Notes under the pieces: generated by a model
Databases searched by the model: none
The model's input: the letters and a program-made list of their open reading frames with translations, nothing else
What the model was told of the DNA's origin: nothing
In this document: positions 24,601-38,489 of the stretch, piece after piece
How the letters are laid out: each line of letters starts with the position of its first letter
Position numbering within the stretch: position 1 is the stretch's first letter
Translations under genes and position numbers: made by a program
Origin: Anthopleura xanthogrammica
Lineage: Eukaryota; Cnidaria; Anthozoa; Actiniaria; Actiniidae
Assembly (NCBI GenBank): GCA_964019055.1
Contig: OZ025219.1
Location: 5,413,868 to 5,477,867 of the forward strand
Reading direction: 5' to 3'
Length of the DNA: 64,000 bases

Positions 24601-25684
24601 TATTGATGGACTAAATTGAGGACATTTGGCTTTGAGAAAGATGATTAGCTATGGATATTCATATCATTCTTGGATCGAATTGAACGATTAAAACTGTGCC
24701 TCTATTAGGGTCAACAAATTTATAGGCTGTACTGAAAAATAAGCCTTAAATATTCATCGAAATTTTTGATACAAATACGAAGATGTTTTAAAAAGAAAAT
24801 CATACAACAAAACCTAAGTAACAGTGATCATTTCTATATAGATTTTCTATATAGATTTAGACTGCTGGGAGAAAAAGTAGTCGCCATGTTAGAAAGAATT
24901 AATAATTCTTTACACAATTTCGGGTACAAATTATTGAAGAATATTAAATTAATAAAGGGAAAAAAATATAATTGAGTTGGTATTAAATTTGATTACCTTC
25001 TTGGGTTGGCTGGAGCTTTTTAAGTTTAATTATGATTCCTAGATACATGGCTGACATGACGCCGATTGGTAGAAGGAACAAAACCAAGAACACAATAAGA
25101 GAGTATGTATTCCTTGCCTCATGGGATGACCACACTTCCATGCAAAACGCCATCTTCACACCATCAATAACATCGCTCACCACTTCGCTATGTAGGTTTA
25201 CAGGGATAGACACTAGTGCTGACAGGATCCAGATCAATACAATAGCAATACAGGTTTGAGAGACCCTGAGTTTCTTGGTGGTGGGGTACACGATAACGAT
25301 GAAGCGATCGCAGGCGATGGCCACTAATGTGCCTATTGAGGCTGACACCGTTATTCCTTGCAGATATGGCATTGTCTTGCAAAAGAACGAGCCAAATGGC
25401 CAGTATCCCAGAGTTGAGTATGCAACAGATATTGGAATAGCAAGAATACAAACTGCTAAGTCAGCCAAAGCAAGATTCGCAATAAATAGATTAGTGACTG
25501 TCCTCATGCGTCTTTTTCGTGTAGTTAGTAGAACAAGTACATTTCCAATTGTGCCGATAATACATATCGCAGCATAGGACAGAATCCTCAAGTTCTTTAG
25601 GACGATAGTTTCATCCTCAAGCGGCGAAGACAACGCTGAAAGAACCGTTCCATTTTCTGACCAATTACTTTCCAAATGCTCCAT
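21650..25684 (-). CDS. Peptide GPCR A (rhodopsin family, NPFF/RFamide receptor-like)
   Basis: Seven-transmembrane G-protein-coupled receptor in two coding exons on the minus strand: 25684-24997 and 21918-21650, 318 aa, with a 3,078-bp phase-1 intron (donor gtaatc, acceptor ccatag). Seen: N-glycosylation sites near the N-terminus; Asn48 in TM1; LALAD in TM2; the WPFG-C motif with Cys102 pairing with Cys181 in extracellular loop 2; DRF (126-128) in place of DRY; CWIP (252-255) in TM6; NPIVY (292-296) in TM7. The cytoplasmic tail is very short (22 aa) and carries one Cys. The PYLQG...SAS..TLVAIA run and the CxEVW motif in loop 2 resemble neuropeptide FF/RFamide receptors; the peptide ligand is unknown. 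The gene lies tail-to-tail with channel gene 1, about 2.5 kb away. Its intron holds small hairpins and a LINE-like tail. Confidence 0.93.
22066..22138. repeat. Short inverted repeat in the GPCR A intron
   Basis: AAAATCACGCTA at 22066-22077 and its inverse at 22127-22138. Confidence 0.5.
22846..22916. repeat. Short inverted repeat in the GPCR A intron
   Basis: TTATCACATAACC at 22846-22858 and its near-inverse at 22904-22916. Confidence 0.45.
23328..23372 (-). repeat. LINE/SINE-like 3' tail in the GPCR A intron
   Basis: On the minus strand it reads CAATAAAGTTATTGTGTTGT followed by ATTGT repeats, the form of a non-LTR retroelement tail. The body is not recognisable. Confidence 0.4.
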
Positions 25685-27980
25685 AACACACTTTACAAAT
25701 TTAGGTTTCTCTTCGTGATTTGAATATCCTCAGCACCGTGAGAAACGTAACAACGAACTTCTGTTGCACTGCTGTTGTCAGCAACACAAGATGCAAATTC
25801 AACGACTGGTTTGTTTTGGTTCAGAAAACTGTTCCTTAATTAAACTCTTTTTTCAAGAGACAGGTCGATATGCACTTCAAATCTCAAAGTCTTGTAGTCG
25901 AGATTGAAGATGTTTTTCTTCTCCTCCTTCTTCAAATCCAAAGTAATCAATCAAATGTTCAGCAAAGACCTTTCTTATGTCACGTCAACAACACTGTAAT
26001 TATTCCAGCACGGACAAGAGAAAATAATAAAGCTACCCTGTCTAACCTACAAAGCGCCAAGCCACAGGATAGTAAGCAAACACATATCCTTAATGAAGGC
26101 AAGATTTGACAGCCGAAGTAAAAAAAACATTTGCAAACAAACACCTGTGAAGCTCCTTTATGACCATCTTAGATAAGCCAAGGTTCCGGACAAATTGAGT
26201 TCAGAATTTTTAAGGGAAATTCCAGTCATGTGCAGGTGGATCGAGTGTCGCACATTCTTTCTAAATAAGTATAAGCCATCTAAAAGATTATTGATAGAAT
26301 AGATTTTGTTGATTGCTTACATCTTCGTACATTAACATGTTTATTAATAGTGATGTGAGTATATTGATGCCGAAATTAGGACTATTTATAATCGCATATT
26401 GTATTAGGTGTACATGATTCCCGATGGCAGTAGTTTTAATGTCCTTGAGATATTTTTATTTGTCGTTATTCTTGATAAGGCAACATGTGAAGATGCACGA
26501 ACGTACATGTATGGGACTGTCTTTTCTTTTCATTCTTTCTTTTTTCTTTCTTTTTCATTTTTCTTTTCTCTTCCTTTCTTTTTTATTCCCTTCCCTTTCC
26601 TAAATATTCGTTTACAGAACAGATGTATCCGTTATGAGTGTTCAATCGGTACACCTATTATCCATGATCTTCAAATCCATTTACAGCGAAATTCTAGATA
26701 TCTATCGCCCAAAAAAAACCTTGTAACTATTGATGAAAAGCCTCCTGTGGTTTCCTGAGAATTTCAAATCAGATAATATCCTTTTAATTGTTTTGATTTT
26801 ATTCTTTTTTAATCACACAACTTATGAATTTTTTAATGCTATCTGAAGACATTATCATCAAAATATCAAATACGATTCATCTAGACCCAGAATTAACAAC
26901 CCGCCAACTTATTCTCGTTTTTCAAGGTATTGCTTTATTACGGACGCGGTTTCCTTCAATGAAATTCTAGATCCTTCCTCCTTTTTGGCATAAGTGTACT
27001 TTAAAGCTGAGGTGCAAAAGATAATCTTGTCCTTATGCCGTCTTCTCGAAAATTTGTCAATAGAATCAAACAAATAAAAAAAGAAATATATCTACTGCTG
27101 TCATAACAAACCGAGATACGTTTCAGAACTTTGATTTAGAGCTTAATTTTTGTAATAAAACTCGGTCATTTATTTTTTTCATGGAGTAATCCTTCTCTGT
27201 ACTTCAAGAAGCGGAAATATACGTTAACAAACACCAACTCACTGATATTGACTCTTGATGGCGGCGGGTGAGAATAGGAAGTCACGAATGATTCCTTTTT
27301 TCCTTTTTCCTTTGGTAATGAAGATTTTCCTGTTTAATTTCGAAATCTTTTTCGGTCGTTAAGTTAATTTATTCTCGGAATAGTAACGGTTTTCTTACCA
27401 CTTAATGAGATTATTATTGATTACAAAGTATCCTGAGTGGAATTTGAATACAGCCACAGGGAGCCCGCGATATGTTAATCTCCAAGTGAAGTACTGATTT
27501 TGAATAAGCAGCTGGCATATGAATTCAGTTGGACAAACATGCCGCATGGATGCCATATCAGTTTTATGGATGTCTCAATGGAAAATAGGTAATGTTTAAA
27601 TCCAGCGAACCAGTAACAAGCTAATATCATTTTGTATTGTATGACATCCCCCAAGGTATAGTCGTAAAGATGCAAATGATAACTTAATAGAATTTTGGCA
27701 CTCGTAAAAAATTAAACTGTCAAGACAAATTTCAAAATTAGCTTTGAATATTGAATCTTGATAACGAAATGAAGGCAATTAAGTTAAATTAAGATAAAAA
27801 ATTCAGTTATAATCTTTGAAAGTTTTAAGAGAAACGGTAAAAAAAACTGCATTGATAGCCGCTGACAGAAGAAGGAGGGGGGAATATCATGTACCTATCG
27901 GCCGCGATAATAAATCAATCAATCAATAAATCAAACTATAAATTATGGGATGGCTTAGCTGAAACTTTTGTCATCAGTCC
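25685..27980. other. Non-coding spacer upstream of GPCR A
   Basis: The first few hundred bases presumably hold the GPCR A promoter and 5' UTR. A TTTC-rich tract lies at 26520-26600. No gene is supported. Confidence 0.4.
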
Positions 27981-28240
27981 ACTAGCGTAGGGAGGGGGGA
28001 ACGTGCCCCCACCTCCCCCCCCCCCCCCCAAATTTTTGGTAAATAGGTAATTGTTGTTTTTTTTCCCCTTTTTTATTATTTTGGCCTCTCTTTTTTGTAC
28101 TTGGCGCCCCCCACTTTTTGTAGAGAAAGTTTTATTCCCTATTTCGTCATAAATATCGCGGTTTCTTTTGTTTTTTATTTTGCTTCGGCGATTTTTGGCG
28201 GAGGTGCCCCCCAGAACCTAGGTCCTCGCTACGCCCCTGC
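27981..28240. mobile_element. Degraded MITE of the CAGGGGCGTAGC family
   Basis: The ends CACTAGCGTAGGGAGG and the inverse of CAGGGGCGTAGCGAGG enclose about 255 bp with poly-C near the left end. Related to 38874-39054. Confidence 0.6.
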
Positions 28241-28466
28241 ATAAGTCACATTTGATCACGTGAACTGCAATGCACAATAACCTTTATTTTCTTATTCGGT
28301 TTTGGCAATAATGTCGAAAATTTTATCTTAGCCATTGACTACATATAGTCACGTGGTGTGCAATTGGCGAAAGCTGTTGTGGTATCCCCGCCATTCAACT
28401 CACTATCTCTTGTTTTCATTTTTTTTCCTCCCAGTTACCGATCTACCAAACTGATCACTGATTTGG

Positions 28467-28503
28467 CTTTTAAAAGGCGAAGTTAAATAAATAAATAAAT
28501 AAA
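28467..28503 (+). repeat. Non-LTR retroelement tail fragment
   Basis: AAAGGCGAAGTTAAATAAAT with AAAT repeats matches, in the opposite orientation, the tail at 32518-32555. Confidence 0.5.
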
Positions 28504-29426
28504 AATGTATAATAAGGCTATCCCAGAACTTCTTACATTTGATTGATAGCGGCGTTGTTTTCTTTGCAATTCGTCAGCTATGTTCACCTGTTGTGATTAC
28601 ACGTTCACCCAGTATGCGTTAGCTTTGCCCTCTTGTGACTGACAGAGAAGTTAGAAATAATCAAATTACCATATGCATATGGGTAACTCGTTGATACAAC
28701 TAGCCTTTGAAAGTGTGAGTGTTAGATATAGTGAAATATGTCCTTATAAATCAAAATAGGGCTCAACAACCTCTCGATTAAACTTAATTAGTCCAAATAA
28801 ATCGATATATTGCACGAACCGAAACACGACGGTGCTGCCGAAGAAATGCCGAAGTTTGAAACAAAGAACAATTTTGCTCTTTTAACAAACAGCGTTGCGT
28901 TATGCGCGACGATAGTAGTACTTATCTACCCATCTACGGCGCGACAAGACTTAATGCCTGACTCAAAATTCACATGAAACAACTTTAATATTTACACTGA
29001 AATATTCTATGAAAATTCGCTTAGAAATGTTATTTAACTTGTCTTCATTCAGGTCTGTAAATCACAGATATTTTTTGGAGGAAATCCTCGCTAGTTGAGG
29101 TGGCATTCCTGTGTCATCCTGGGTCATGTTGTGTTAATGTCGGGCGATGAACTTTGACCGGATTGCTTTGATTTGACCCTAAGACTGGCTGCTTTTTCTT
29201 CAAGATTCCATCGGAATGTTATTTATTTTCGTGTTCGCTAATTTTACTAAGTTCTTTCCCCATCAATGATTATTTTCTTGAGGAAATCATAACGTAAATC
29301 CGACTGTTCAGTGTGAATGTTATTGTTCTTCGAGAAACATCTTGAATGCCATTCCTATAGAATTATTTTCAGTTTGTTCAACTCAAATAAAAATTCAAAC
29401 ATACCTTTTTATGCTTCTCACTTTCT

Positions 29427-29716
29427 CACGAGTGAAAAACGTACTGCGCATGCTCGGAAGTTCGTCGTGTTTACAAAGAAAACCTTTGGAGATTTACCGG
29501 CGTAATCTTTAAAGTTAAGGCTATTCGTGGAAAGTTAGTGCATATTAATTCTTGATACATTACTTTAGTTGTTTTCTTTCCATGGTCAAATAATACGACA
29601 GAAATTCGCATCAATACAAAACATGTAAATATGCAATGGTTTTACTCGTAAACACGACTCGTCTATGAATTCCCTGCCGAACTTCCGAGCATGCGCAGTG
29701 CGTTTTTCACCCGTGT
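29427..29716. mobile_element. Foldback MITE with 38-bp TIRs
   Basis: The arms 29427-29464 and 29679-29716 are inverted copies with two mismatches, both containing GCGCATGC. The inside is AT-rich. Confidence 0.75.
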
Positions 29717-29975
29717 CTTTATTTATACTATTTTGTAATCTAAAAACTTAAATGAGACTTGCTGAAGAACACATTGAACATCAGAATATCCATTACTCAT
29801 ATAAATAAAATATCATCAGTTAAGTATTCGAGCAGGTCAGGGTCTCGCATCAAATTCTGCACGTAATCAAATTTCGTGTAGCCTTCGTTACCAGATGACA
29901 TCAGACGATTGATTATCTGCTAACGCTATTGTGAGCGAGCGAGTGAATGACAGTTTTGCATATTCAGACCCCATA

Positions 29976-30595
29976 GGGACGGACCATTTGACATTTGATG
30001 GGGGGTGGGTTAAATCCCCAAAACAATATCGAGCAAGGTCTCGATCCTTTAAAAAAATATCGTGCAACGTTCAGATACGGCAAAAAAAAATATTGAACGA
30101 GCTTTTGAATTCGCCTCTCAAACCGTTGGAAATCGCATTTCCGAGAATCTGAATTTCAAAAATTTTCTGGGGGAATTGCTCCAGCCTAAGAAAACTCAGC
30201 ATCTGTCTGGATTGTATGCACTCGAATATTCGACTTTTGAAGTAAGTCTTCAAATTTCAAACTCGGCATTTGTCTGGATTTCTGGTATTCCGTTGACCAA
30301 CTTGCAATCAAAACTTTAGAAACGGACAGTCGAGATATGTAACTATGTACTCATTGGTAGCAATGTCTGATAACTATACTTTGTATTTTGTACATAAAGA
30401 CTGTCAATGAAAAATTGGACATTCATTCTATATTCATATACTATCAACATGAAATAATGGAAAAAATATCATACAAGCACTTGGCACAGTAAAAAAATAT
30501 CGTGCAACACTTGAGGGCAGAAAAAAAATTGAGCAAACTTAGAATTGGCCCACTCCCCCACCCCCCACCCCCCCCCCCCCCCCCCCCACCCCTAC
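29976..30595. mobile_element. MITE-like repeat related to 59770-60026
   Basis: Begins GGGACGGACCATTTGACATT and shares several blocks with the reverse strand of 59770-60026 (GGGAC.GACCATT.GA..., GCATTTCC..., TTCAAAAATTTTC.GGGG). It ends in a C-rich run at 30551-30588. The right boundary is unclear. Confidence 0.55.
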
Positions 30596-32517
30596 AATAA
30601 CTCGTTTCTAAGCTTCGCGTATCCACGAGTTAAGATATAGCACTGTTTACTGAGAGCGATTGGGTTCCCTGTGCTCTTGTACGTGTTGAAAACGAAGTTA
30701 AATGGTAAAGATACAAGGAATTTCGTAGTAAAAATCCTGTAGTTGTCGGCCTCATTGCTCGGGGCGTGAAATTAAGATTCCCTTCGAACAAAGCCGTGAA
30801 AATCATAATTCTACAAAAAGAAATCTCGAAGCGATCAGTTTGAGCCCCCGCTGATCTCAAACTAAGGAGCCTTTGATAGGTTTTTTAGTGCTTTCGATCT
30901 TCCTTTTGAAAAAAATCTATATAAATATTCAAGGTTAAGTCTTGACATTGACTTTTGTCGTTTCCTGTGATTATTTTTAAGGTAAAAACTGTATGAAATT
31001 TAGTTCAAAACAAAATTCTATTTGTCTTTTACGAAGCCTAAACATAACGAACACTAACAGTGATAAATTTAATAATGATGAATTATCAATACGAAATTAA
31101 GCATCCGGGCACCGCCTTCATGCAGGCCAATGTTGGCAGATTTAATTTGAAATCTATGTATTTTGGGGAGTATTTTGCTTAAGACAACCATGTATATTTC
31201 AGTAACCTTGGCACAGGACGACAAGTGGCACAAGTCTACATAACATTGTGTTGGCCCCTGACTGTGACCTGTTCAACGATTCAGTAAGCTTAACCGCATG
31301 CACACCGGAATGCCAGATAAATAAAGATAAAAACGATGCTTATGCAAATTCCGGACGAGTTCGCTAGAGACAGAAAAAACGAATCCGCGAGCTTGACAAA
31401 GACGAGCGTATTATCTCCCAAATGTTGGACATAGTAATAATGACAACCTCATCGAGGTAAGATTGAAGGTTTTGAATGGGGAACACATATAAATCAAGTG
31501 CTGTTTTACTAATTGTATAGTAGTATATACAGGTTTATTTTTTACCTCTGTCTAGAGTATAATGGGATTACTAAAAGAAATAACTTGAGAGATTACGAAA
31601 AAAAATAACTTAAGAGATTACTAAAAATAACTTCAAATTCTCTTATACTTAATGATGATGTATAACTGAATGATTGACGACATCACAGAGATAACCACGT
31701 ATAATCGTTCTATAGTCTCGTTAACTAAATATTTACTTAGTCTGTATTTCTGGTTGCTCTGCCTGTGATAAATATTTTTTTAGGAGGCAAACAATCTTGG
31801 AGTGTGTGTGAAACAAAACCTTTCGTTATTCTACGTCAGTCAGTAACCAAAATGATAGAGTAATAGCGAGAAACAATATGTTTGGGGGGAAAACAGCTTC
31901 ATTTTAGCTTAGCTTTGACGAATATCAGGGATTTGAACAGCGACTGAAAAAATGTAGATTAAGTTCTGGTTGTATAATCCGTTAACCCTACGTGAACGTA
32001 CGTTGGGGGCGTAGACGGCTCGGGATCCTAGCTAGGGTGCCTCTATCTCTATTCCGATTAGGTATGAGAGTGAAGTGGGGGGGGGGGGGTGGAGTGGGGG
32101 GGGATGATATGTTGAGGTAAGTAGTGAGTGAACTTCCCCTGCTCCCCGGCTGTATTCAGTAAGCTTGAATCTAAACACGAAGTTATACAGCGAATCAAAA
32201 TATGGAGACCAATCTGAATAACTATATTGTTATAGACTGACTAGCCTTGTGGTCAAGTAGAAACATAAAGTGTTTTTACACGTATGAGAGGCTAGTTAAT
32301 CCAGAGCAACAGTTATTAAAATTACTCGCCATTTTTCGATTCGGTGCATGGTACACACGATGTCATTGGTTGAAAAAATCAAGTATAAATCGAATATAAC
32401 AAGGTTAACATGAATGCATCCAGCCGCTCGATCTCAATGATCGGACCAAGTTTTTGTTCGCTGATGTAAATAAGAATTTAATAACCAAATTCATCAACAA
32501 TAACAGCAAGTAACAGT
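30596..32517. other. Non-coding spacer
   Basis: No gene is supported. G-rich runs occur at about 32079-32102. Confidence 0.4.
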
Positions 32518-33190
32518 ATTTATTTATTTATTTATTTATCTTCGCCATTTAAAGAATATGCAAAAGAAGCTAAAAGGGTCTATGCAGTTTGATTACTGAA
32601 AGTTACGGTCAAAATCCATGGCAGGGACACCACAACAACTTTCACCAATTACTGTGGGCCCGTAAATTGTTAAAGATATGCTAGTTAAGCTAGTAAAAAT
32701 AAGTTAAAGTGTTCTGGTTGTCCAACATTCAGGAAGATAGAGAGGAAAATTGTAACGTTAATAAATGTCTATGTACAGCAGGCAAGAGGATTAGAAATGT
32801 TCCTTGTGGGGTTACACTTTAGGCAAATGGATTTCCAGGTGCGGGGATCTTCGGGATCGTAGTTAAGTTCCAACGCTGAGTGGTAGTATGTGAGCATATA
32901 GCCTCGATATTACTGTTGTCTAAACACTTTTGATGTTGCACTGATAAGTGATTGGTAACACAGATTGCGCATCCTCCACCAAAACCTCCAGGTCTATCTC
33001 GTCTTATTAGTCTATAGTTGTCGATGGTAAGCTGTTGAGTGAGTACAGTGTTGTCTAGGAATGTTTCAGTGATTGCCAGGATATCGTACTTATGTTCTTC
33101 AAGGAGCAGTTTTATGGTGTCCACTTTGTACCTTAGGCTTCTGACATTAAGATGAGCAATGTTCAATAACGTGTTTTTGTCGGCAGTCTT
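32518..33190 (-). mobile_element. Broken non-LTR retrotransposon (LINE)
   Basis: Minus strand. An AAAT-repeat tail at 32518-32545 marks the 3' end. A 115-codon frame at 33166-32819 is the N-terminus of an apurinic-type endonuclease: it opens with the family's LNVRSL motif (catalytic Asn) and has ITET (catalytic Glu) about 30 residues on, then a Gly-rich stretch. The rest of the endonuclease and the whole reverse transcriptase are missing, so the copy is internally deleted and inactive. Confidence 0.8.
32819..33166 (-). pseudogene. Truncated LINE endonuclease ORF
   Basis: 115 codons starting with ATG. It matches only the first part of the exonuclease-endonuclease-phosphatase fold; the downstream catalytic Asp/His motifs are gone. 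It cannot mobilise itself. Confidence 0.75.
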
Positions 33191-36100
33191 TTGAGTTTAC
33201 TGATGTAGACAAAACAAAACTGATATACACTTTTACAAATTAATCGCCTTTTTCAAGTTTTGACTAAATTTTGTATAAAGTGTCTGAATTGAATATGACT
33301 TATAAGAAACTGTGCAGCTTTGCAAACTGTGCAAATTATAAGAAACGGTTTTCCAGGTTACCACATGGACAGTTAAGCAAACGTTATTAAGTAAAACCTA
33401 TCAGACATGCAGTTTTTCATTATGAATGATAATATTTATATTTATAACATTCGGCTTTTTCGCCAGCCATCTATTACATTTATATTCTATATGAGTATGA
33501 GTAATCATAAGTAATCATCCAGTAAGTACGACAAGTTAATGAATTCCCTTGGTATTATTGGTTTCAAATGTGTCAACACATAGGGAATATTTAATAATAC
33601 ACTCAAAAAAAATCAAAATTATAGGTTTTAAGTCATAACTAAGTAAATGATTAACACTTCGAGTTTCAAGAATCAGAAAATTACAACTTTTGACTGGAAT
33701 ATTTTCTCACCCCTAAATTATTATTTTTGGTTTTTGACAGAAGAAACTGTTACTGACGTCCACAAGTGGACATAATGGTTTGTTTTTACTAGAAAAATCA
33801 AAACACATTTGATGTTTGCTATGAGTAGGCAGTTTTCCAAAACGAAAGTGTCATAGTGCCAGTTTGAAAAACAAAGTCCAATGCACCTTTTGAGAGCATA
33901 AAGTTGTAACCTTTTGGTAACCTTATATTTTGATGCCATTTAATTGATAATGGTGTGAAAGGCTGAAAATAAGATATGGATGCATACACGATAATTACTG
34001 AATCAACTCGTCCAAGTATTTTCATATATATATCTCGTCCAACTGTCTAATTGAAATTTCCACAAGTTCAATTAACCACATGTAGTGTCACTGTTCATTA
34101 TTAATCGACAAGTACTAACCGGTGTATTATCAACTGGTAACTATCACAACTAGCTCAGTTCGAATTCTTAGCCTACTCGAGAACAACTCTCTCATTGTGG
34201 AATACGAAGCAGCACAATTTTACTTAAAGGTACATGCTATATCGTTCTTTCAATTCACTCAGTTCCTTTTTATTAATTTTACAATTTATGTATATTTTCT
34301 GGAGCGCCAGGTATGTGTTTAGAATTCGCAATGAATAGATGACCGAAAAGATACAATAAGAAACATGTAACGTTTTTATTAAAATTGCCTTGGCTAGGTT
34401 GCCAAATTATTCACCTCAGAAACACTTGGAATTGTTCGAAAAGCGTTTCTGAAGGACTTGCTCCACTCTTTCATTGACGGGATATACTTTAAATGCGTAG
34501 TCCAAGGCTCCTAAATGTAAACTTTTGGTAACCACGTGATATTTACAATTTTAATTAAAGAACTGAGTGCCATCCGGCAAAAAATGTTGTACTACAACTA
34601 CTTAATGCAGTAGAGAGAATGGCACTGCTGGAGTTGTCACGCTAGTACTTAGTGATTATTAAGAGAGTGTTTTAGAATTCAAAACCATTAGCGAACACAA
34701 GTTACCTATTGTATTTAGTGAGGATCAATTTGTTTTGTAAAAATACAAAAAACGTTTCTTTAATTTGATACCTCACATTTCAACTTGGTGAAGGGTTATT
34801 CATTCAGTGCTAGCTGTATTCAGACTTCAGTAAAAAAAAAAAAATTTTTTTAAATAATAGCTGTATCTTCGAAGAAAAAAATTATGAATGTAAACCTGCT
34901 TAGCCTCGGCCGAGACAATTATGGTGAGGAAACTTAAATGTATAAAAGATATCAGAAATATGTGTATAAGAATATCAGAAAATATAGGATATTTTTTCCA
35001 CACCCACCATCTCGAAGGAAACTCACGATTTTTATATGTAACTTTATATAAAGATCGAGTTATCTTATCAGTCAGTTCTCTTATCTGTTTTAAGAGTTGT
35101 ATTTATAGTTGAATACACAGTATACATTAAATCAGTGTCGGGGTTTGAAACATTTATTAGCTGAAACTTCACGAATATAATAATTAATTTGAACTTTTTT
35201 TTTTTTTTTGAATAGTGATTTTGAAACTTATATTCATTTCATTGACGTGGTTTGAACATTTGCATATGCTGAAAAAAATATAGAATTCTTGAAATGGGAC
35301 TCCCTATTGATCCTTTGTAACGCTATTATACAAGATGGTGTTCTGAATAGACCTAGAGTGACAACACTAAAACAAACCAATGGAAAGCAAGCATGAGATG
35401 AATGCGGAGAGATTCATAGTGGGAATCAATTGTTAAACGAGATAGCGAAGTAGCTTCACTAATTGACATCCACAGTCTCAGATATCATTCCACGCAATTT
35501 AGTTACATGATTATGGAGCACTTGCTACGCATTTTATGGCTGGAATTTGAATGTTTTGATGCTAAGTCATTCAAAGTTTATAATTCTTAATTACTTCATT
35601 GACTCATGGTCAAAAATTGCTTTGAATAGGACTGATACGCGTAGTATTGGCTACATCGATTCCTGGATCTCAAGGGCCAACAGCATGAAACTGTAAAATT
35701 CAATTTGGTACACGTTTTCAAGAGGTAAGGTAAAAAAAATTCAATATTTACGATAAACACCATGAAGGGTAATTCGAAGCAAGAACGTGAATGTTCGTCA
35801 GCTTGTTATGGTTGACGGACAGCTGGTCTTAACTCTCTTTCAGGGACGCTTTCTAGCGATTCTCTTTCTTAATAAGCACGAAATTTCTGAATATTTTCCC
35901 ACTATTCCATTTGAAATCTTATTTTAATTCTTGAACGACTCACGTAATTTGTTTTTTTATTTATTATTTGTAATTTTCGCAAAGTATTTGAAAATATAAA
36001 TTTTACCAAACAAAATTATTCAGATTATCTTAGCTCTTGGAGGTTTAAAACTGTTGTTGTTCGAAGAATGTATAATATTATAACATAGGAGAATACTTAG

Positions 36101-36580
36101 GAGTTAAATCTATGACTAAAACGAAACAAAAATATCCATTTTTCGCTCTCGTATCTCACGTTGAAAACGAAACTTTGCTAAAAATTGAGGAATTTGTCGC
36201 TGAACTAAATCAAATACACCGTATCAACTGAAATTAGTTGTATCATTTCTAACTTGACACACTTATTTTACGTAAAGTACTTCATGTTTGGGCGATGCTT
36301 TTCGTTCAAGTACACTTACCTTGTAACCGCAAAACTGGGTGTAGACTTCCTGTCTGATCTGATATAAGTGAAGTTAGTTCAGGCCAGGAAACCTTGGAAG
36401 TAATGATTAAAAATTCGATTAAAGATTGAATCATAATTATATCGTGAGCTGACTTTCAATTCAGTGAACAACTCTGTATAGGATTGAGCGTATGAATGTT
36501 ACTCAAATGTTGAGGTTATAGATTTGCTTCGTAAATAGCGTGCAGTAGCAAAAAGTGAAAGAAATTAGCTATTCGAAATT
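33191..36580. other. Non-coding AT-rich spacer
   Basis: Only short, low-quality open frames and poly-A/T runs. No gene or clear repeat is supported. Confidence 0.4.
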
Positions 36581-36589
36581 AGCTATTTT

Positions 36590-36940
36590 AATAATTCTTT
36601 ATATATAGTATACTATCTTTTGAGGAAAAGAATGAAGGAAAGAAAGAATCAATAAAGAATGGAAAGAAATATGAAAAGAATATATTTTCTTTATATATAG
36701 TATACTATCTTTTGAGGAAAAGAAAGAAGGAAAGAAAGAATCATAAAGAATTTCAATTTAATAATTCTTTACATATCTAGTATATCATATAGTTTTGAAG
36801 GAAAGAAAGAGTGAAAGAAAAAATCAATAAAGAATGGAAAGAAATATGGAAAGAAAAAAGAGAAACATAGGAATTGAATGAATGAATGAATGAATGAGCA
36901 CCGAATCATTTATTCATTTATTCATTTATTCATTCAATCT
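36590..36940. repeat. Tandem array of about 90-bp units, then AATG microsatellites
   Basis: Three imperfect copies of a block containing TTCTTTATATATAGTATACT, TTTTGAGGAAAAGAA and GAAAGAAAGAATC begin near 36594, 36689 and 36765. They are followed by (AATG)n and then (ATTT/ATTC)n in inverted sense at about 36880-36935. Confidence 0.75.
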
Positions 36941-37866
36941 TTCAGAAACTGTACAAAAACATGAAATCTTCGGTCAAAAATGGAAACAAATATTTCGTGT
37001 TTCGATTAAACGACTGATCAAAAACCAATAATTTTCAATAAAAATAAATAAAAAAATCCCTAATCAAAGGACATATATATGGGGAATTTCAAAAACTGTT
37101 TACACTGAATAAACATTTTATCAAAACAAACTGTTTACGCCTGCCCCACGCCCCAAGACCCACTTCCCACGTCAACACACAATAGGACATCAAGATCGAC
37201 ATTATACTATTTATGAGCCTCGACTCGTATTGTATTCCTTTGTATCGTTGTTATTCCGAATTAATCAATCTCTAGAAACATGAATGCTTTGACTCAAGCA
37301 TCTCTTGTTAATCATGCTGTGTATTCTTGCGACTTTTCTACATTCGATAAACCTTTGTTTTACTTACAATAAAGACAAGTTTGTTAATTCAAACTGGGTA
37401 TAAAGAATAGCAGGTCCTGGAGATATCTTTGTGGTTTTACTGATACACCTGACCTTGGCATAAGTGATTAAGCTGCCTGAAAAACGCGATGAAATTTTTT
37501 TACATTTATTCAGTAAAGTTTTAACTTAAACGTTTTTAGGGATATATTGATAAACTTGCACAAATATGGGACGTTGGATGTACCGCTACTTGGATGAATA
37601 TGTAAAAACAATGTATATGATGAGATTCATGATCATAGGAGTATGACTTTATATACTGTAGGTGTTGTATTAATTCTGCACACTCTTGTTTGATTTATAA
37701 CTAGTGCAAAACTGCAGACAAAAACAAAGAATCTGTAGCAAAATAATGCAGAAAAGCTAAAAGACATGAATGCCATTCATGTGATAGTGACAGGTGATCT
37801 AGTGAACACCATACTAGGCTTGATTTATCCCTAGACCAGTAGAGGAGAAAAGGAAACAACCTGTAT

Positions 37867-38489
37867 AGAGGCTTTGCATAATCACGTGATGGCAGCCATG
37901 ACAGGAGGCAGGAACAATAGCATTTTCTACGGTTACTAAAAATAGATATATCGCAAAGCCTTGTGGGATCGAAATGCGGACAAACTTTGTAAAACAAGGC
38001 TTCAGCATGGAAAAGAAGATCAATATCAGTCGAAAAACCATGATTTTTCTACGAGATCACCATTCCCCTTATAACGTCTTGATACCACTATCACTAAAAT
38101 CCTCTTTTTTTCTTCCTCGAATTATTTTTCTTATTCAAATGTTTTAACTCTTGGAAGTCGCAAGATAATGGTCTTATTTAGGCCAACGAAAGGAACTACG
38201 AACAGGATTCTGTAGAAGTGTATCAAGGGTAATAAGGGGAATCAAGAATTAGAAAAACAACAAGACAAGAAAACATTGTTGCAGCATATTAGTATGTGTG
38301 TTTGGCATGGCTTGTTCGCATTTCAATCCCATAATGCATTATCGTGACGTCATCAGTGGTAAGCGCTATTGAATCTGGTCATATCTGATTTACATGAGAA
38401 ATAATTCAGTTTCCCAGGGGAAAAAGACTCTTGATCTATTGTTGTACCTCCTGTCATGGCTGCCATCACGTGATGGTGCAAAGCCTCTT
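37867..38489. mobile_element. TIR element, about 620 bp, or two opposed copies of one repeat
   Basis: The ends at 37867-37908 and 38448-38489 are inverted copies (AGAGGCTTTGCA..ATCACGTGATGG...). An inner block (37963-37981 against 38313-38331) is also inverted. Confidence 0.65.
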
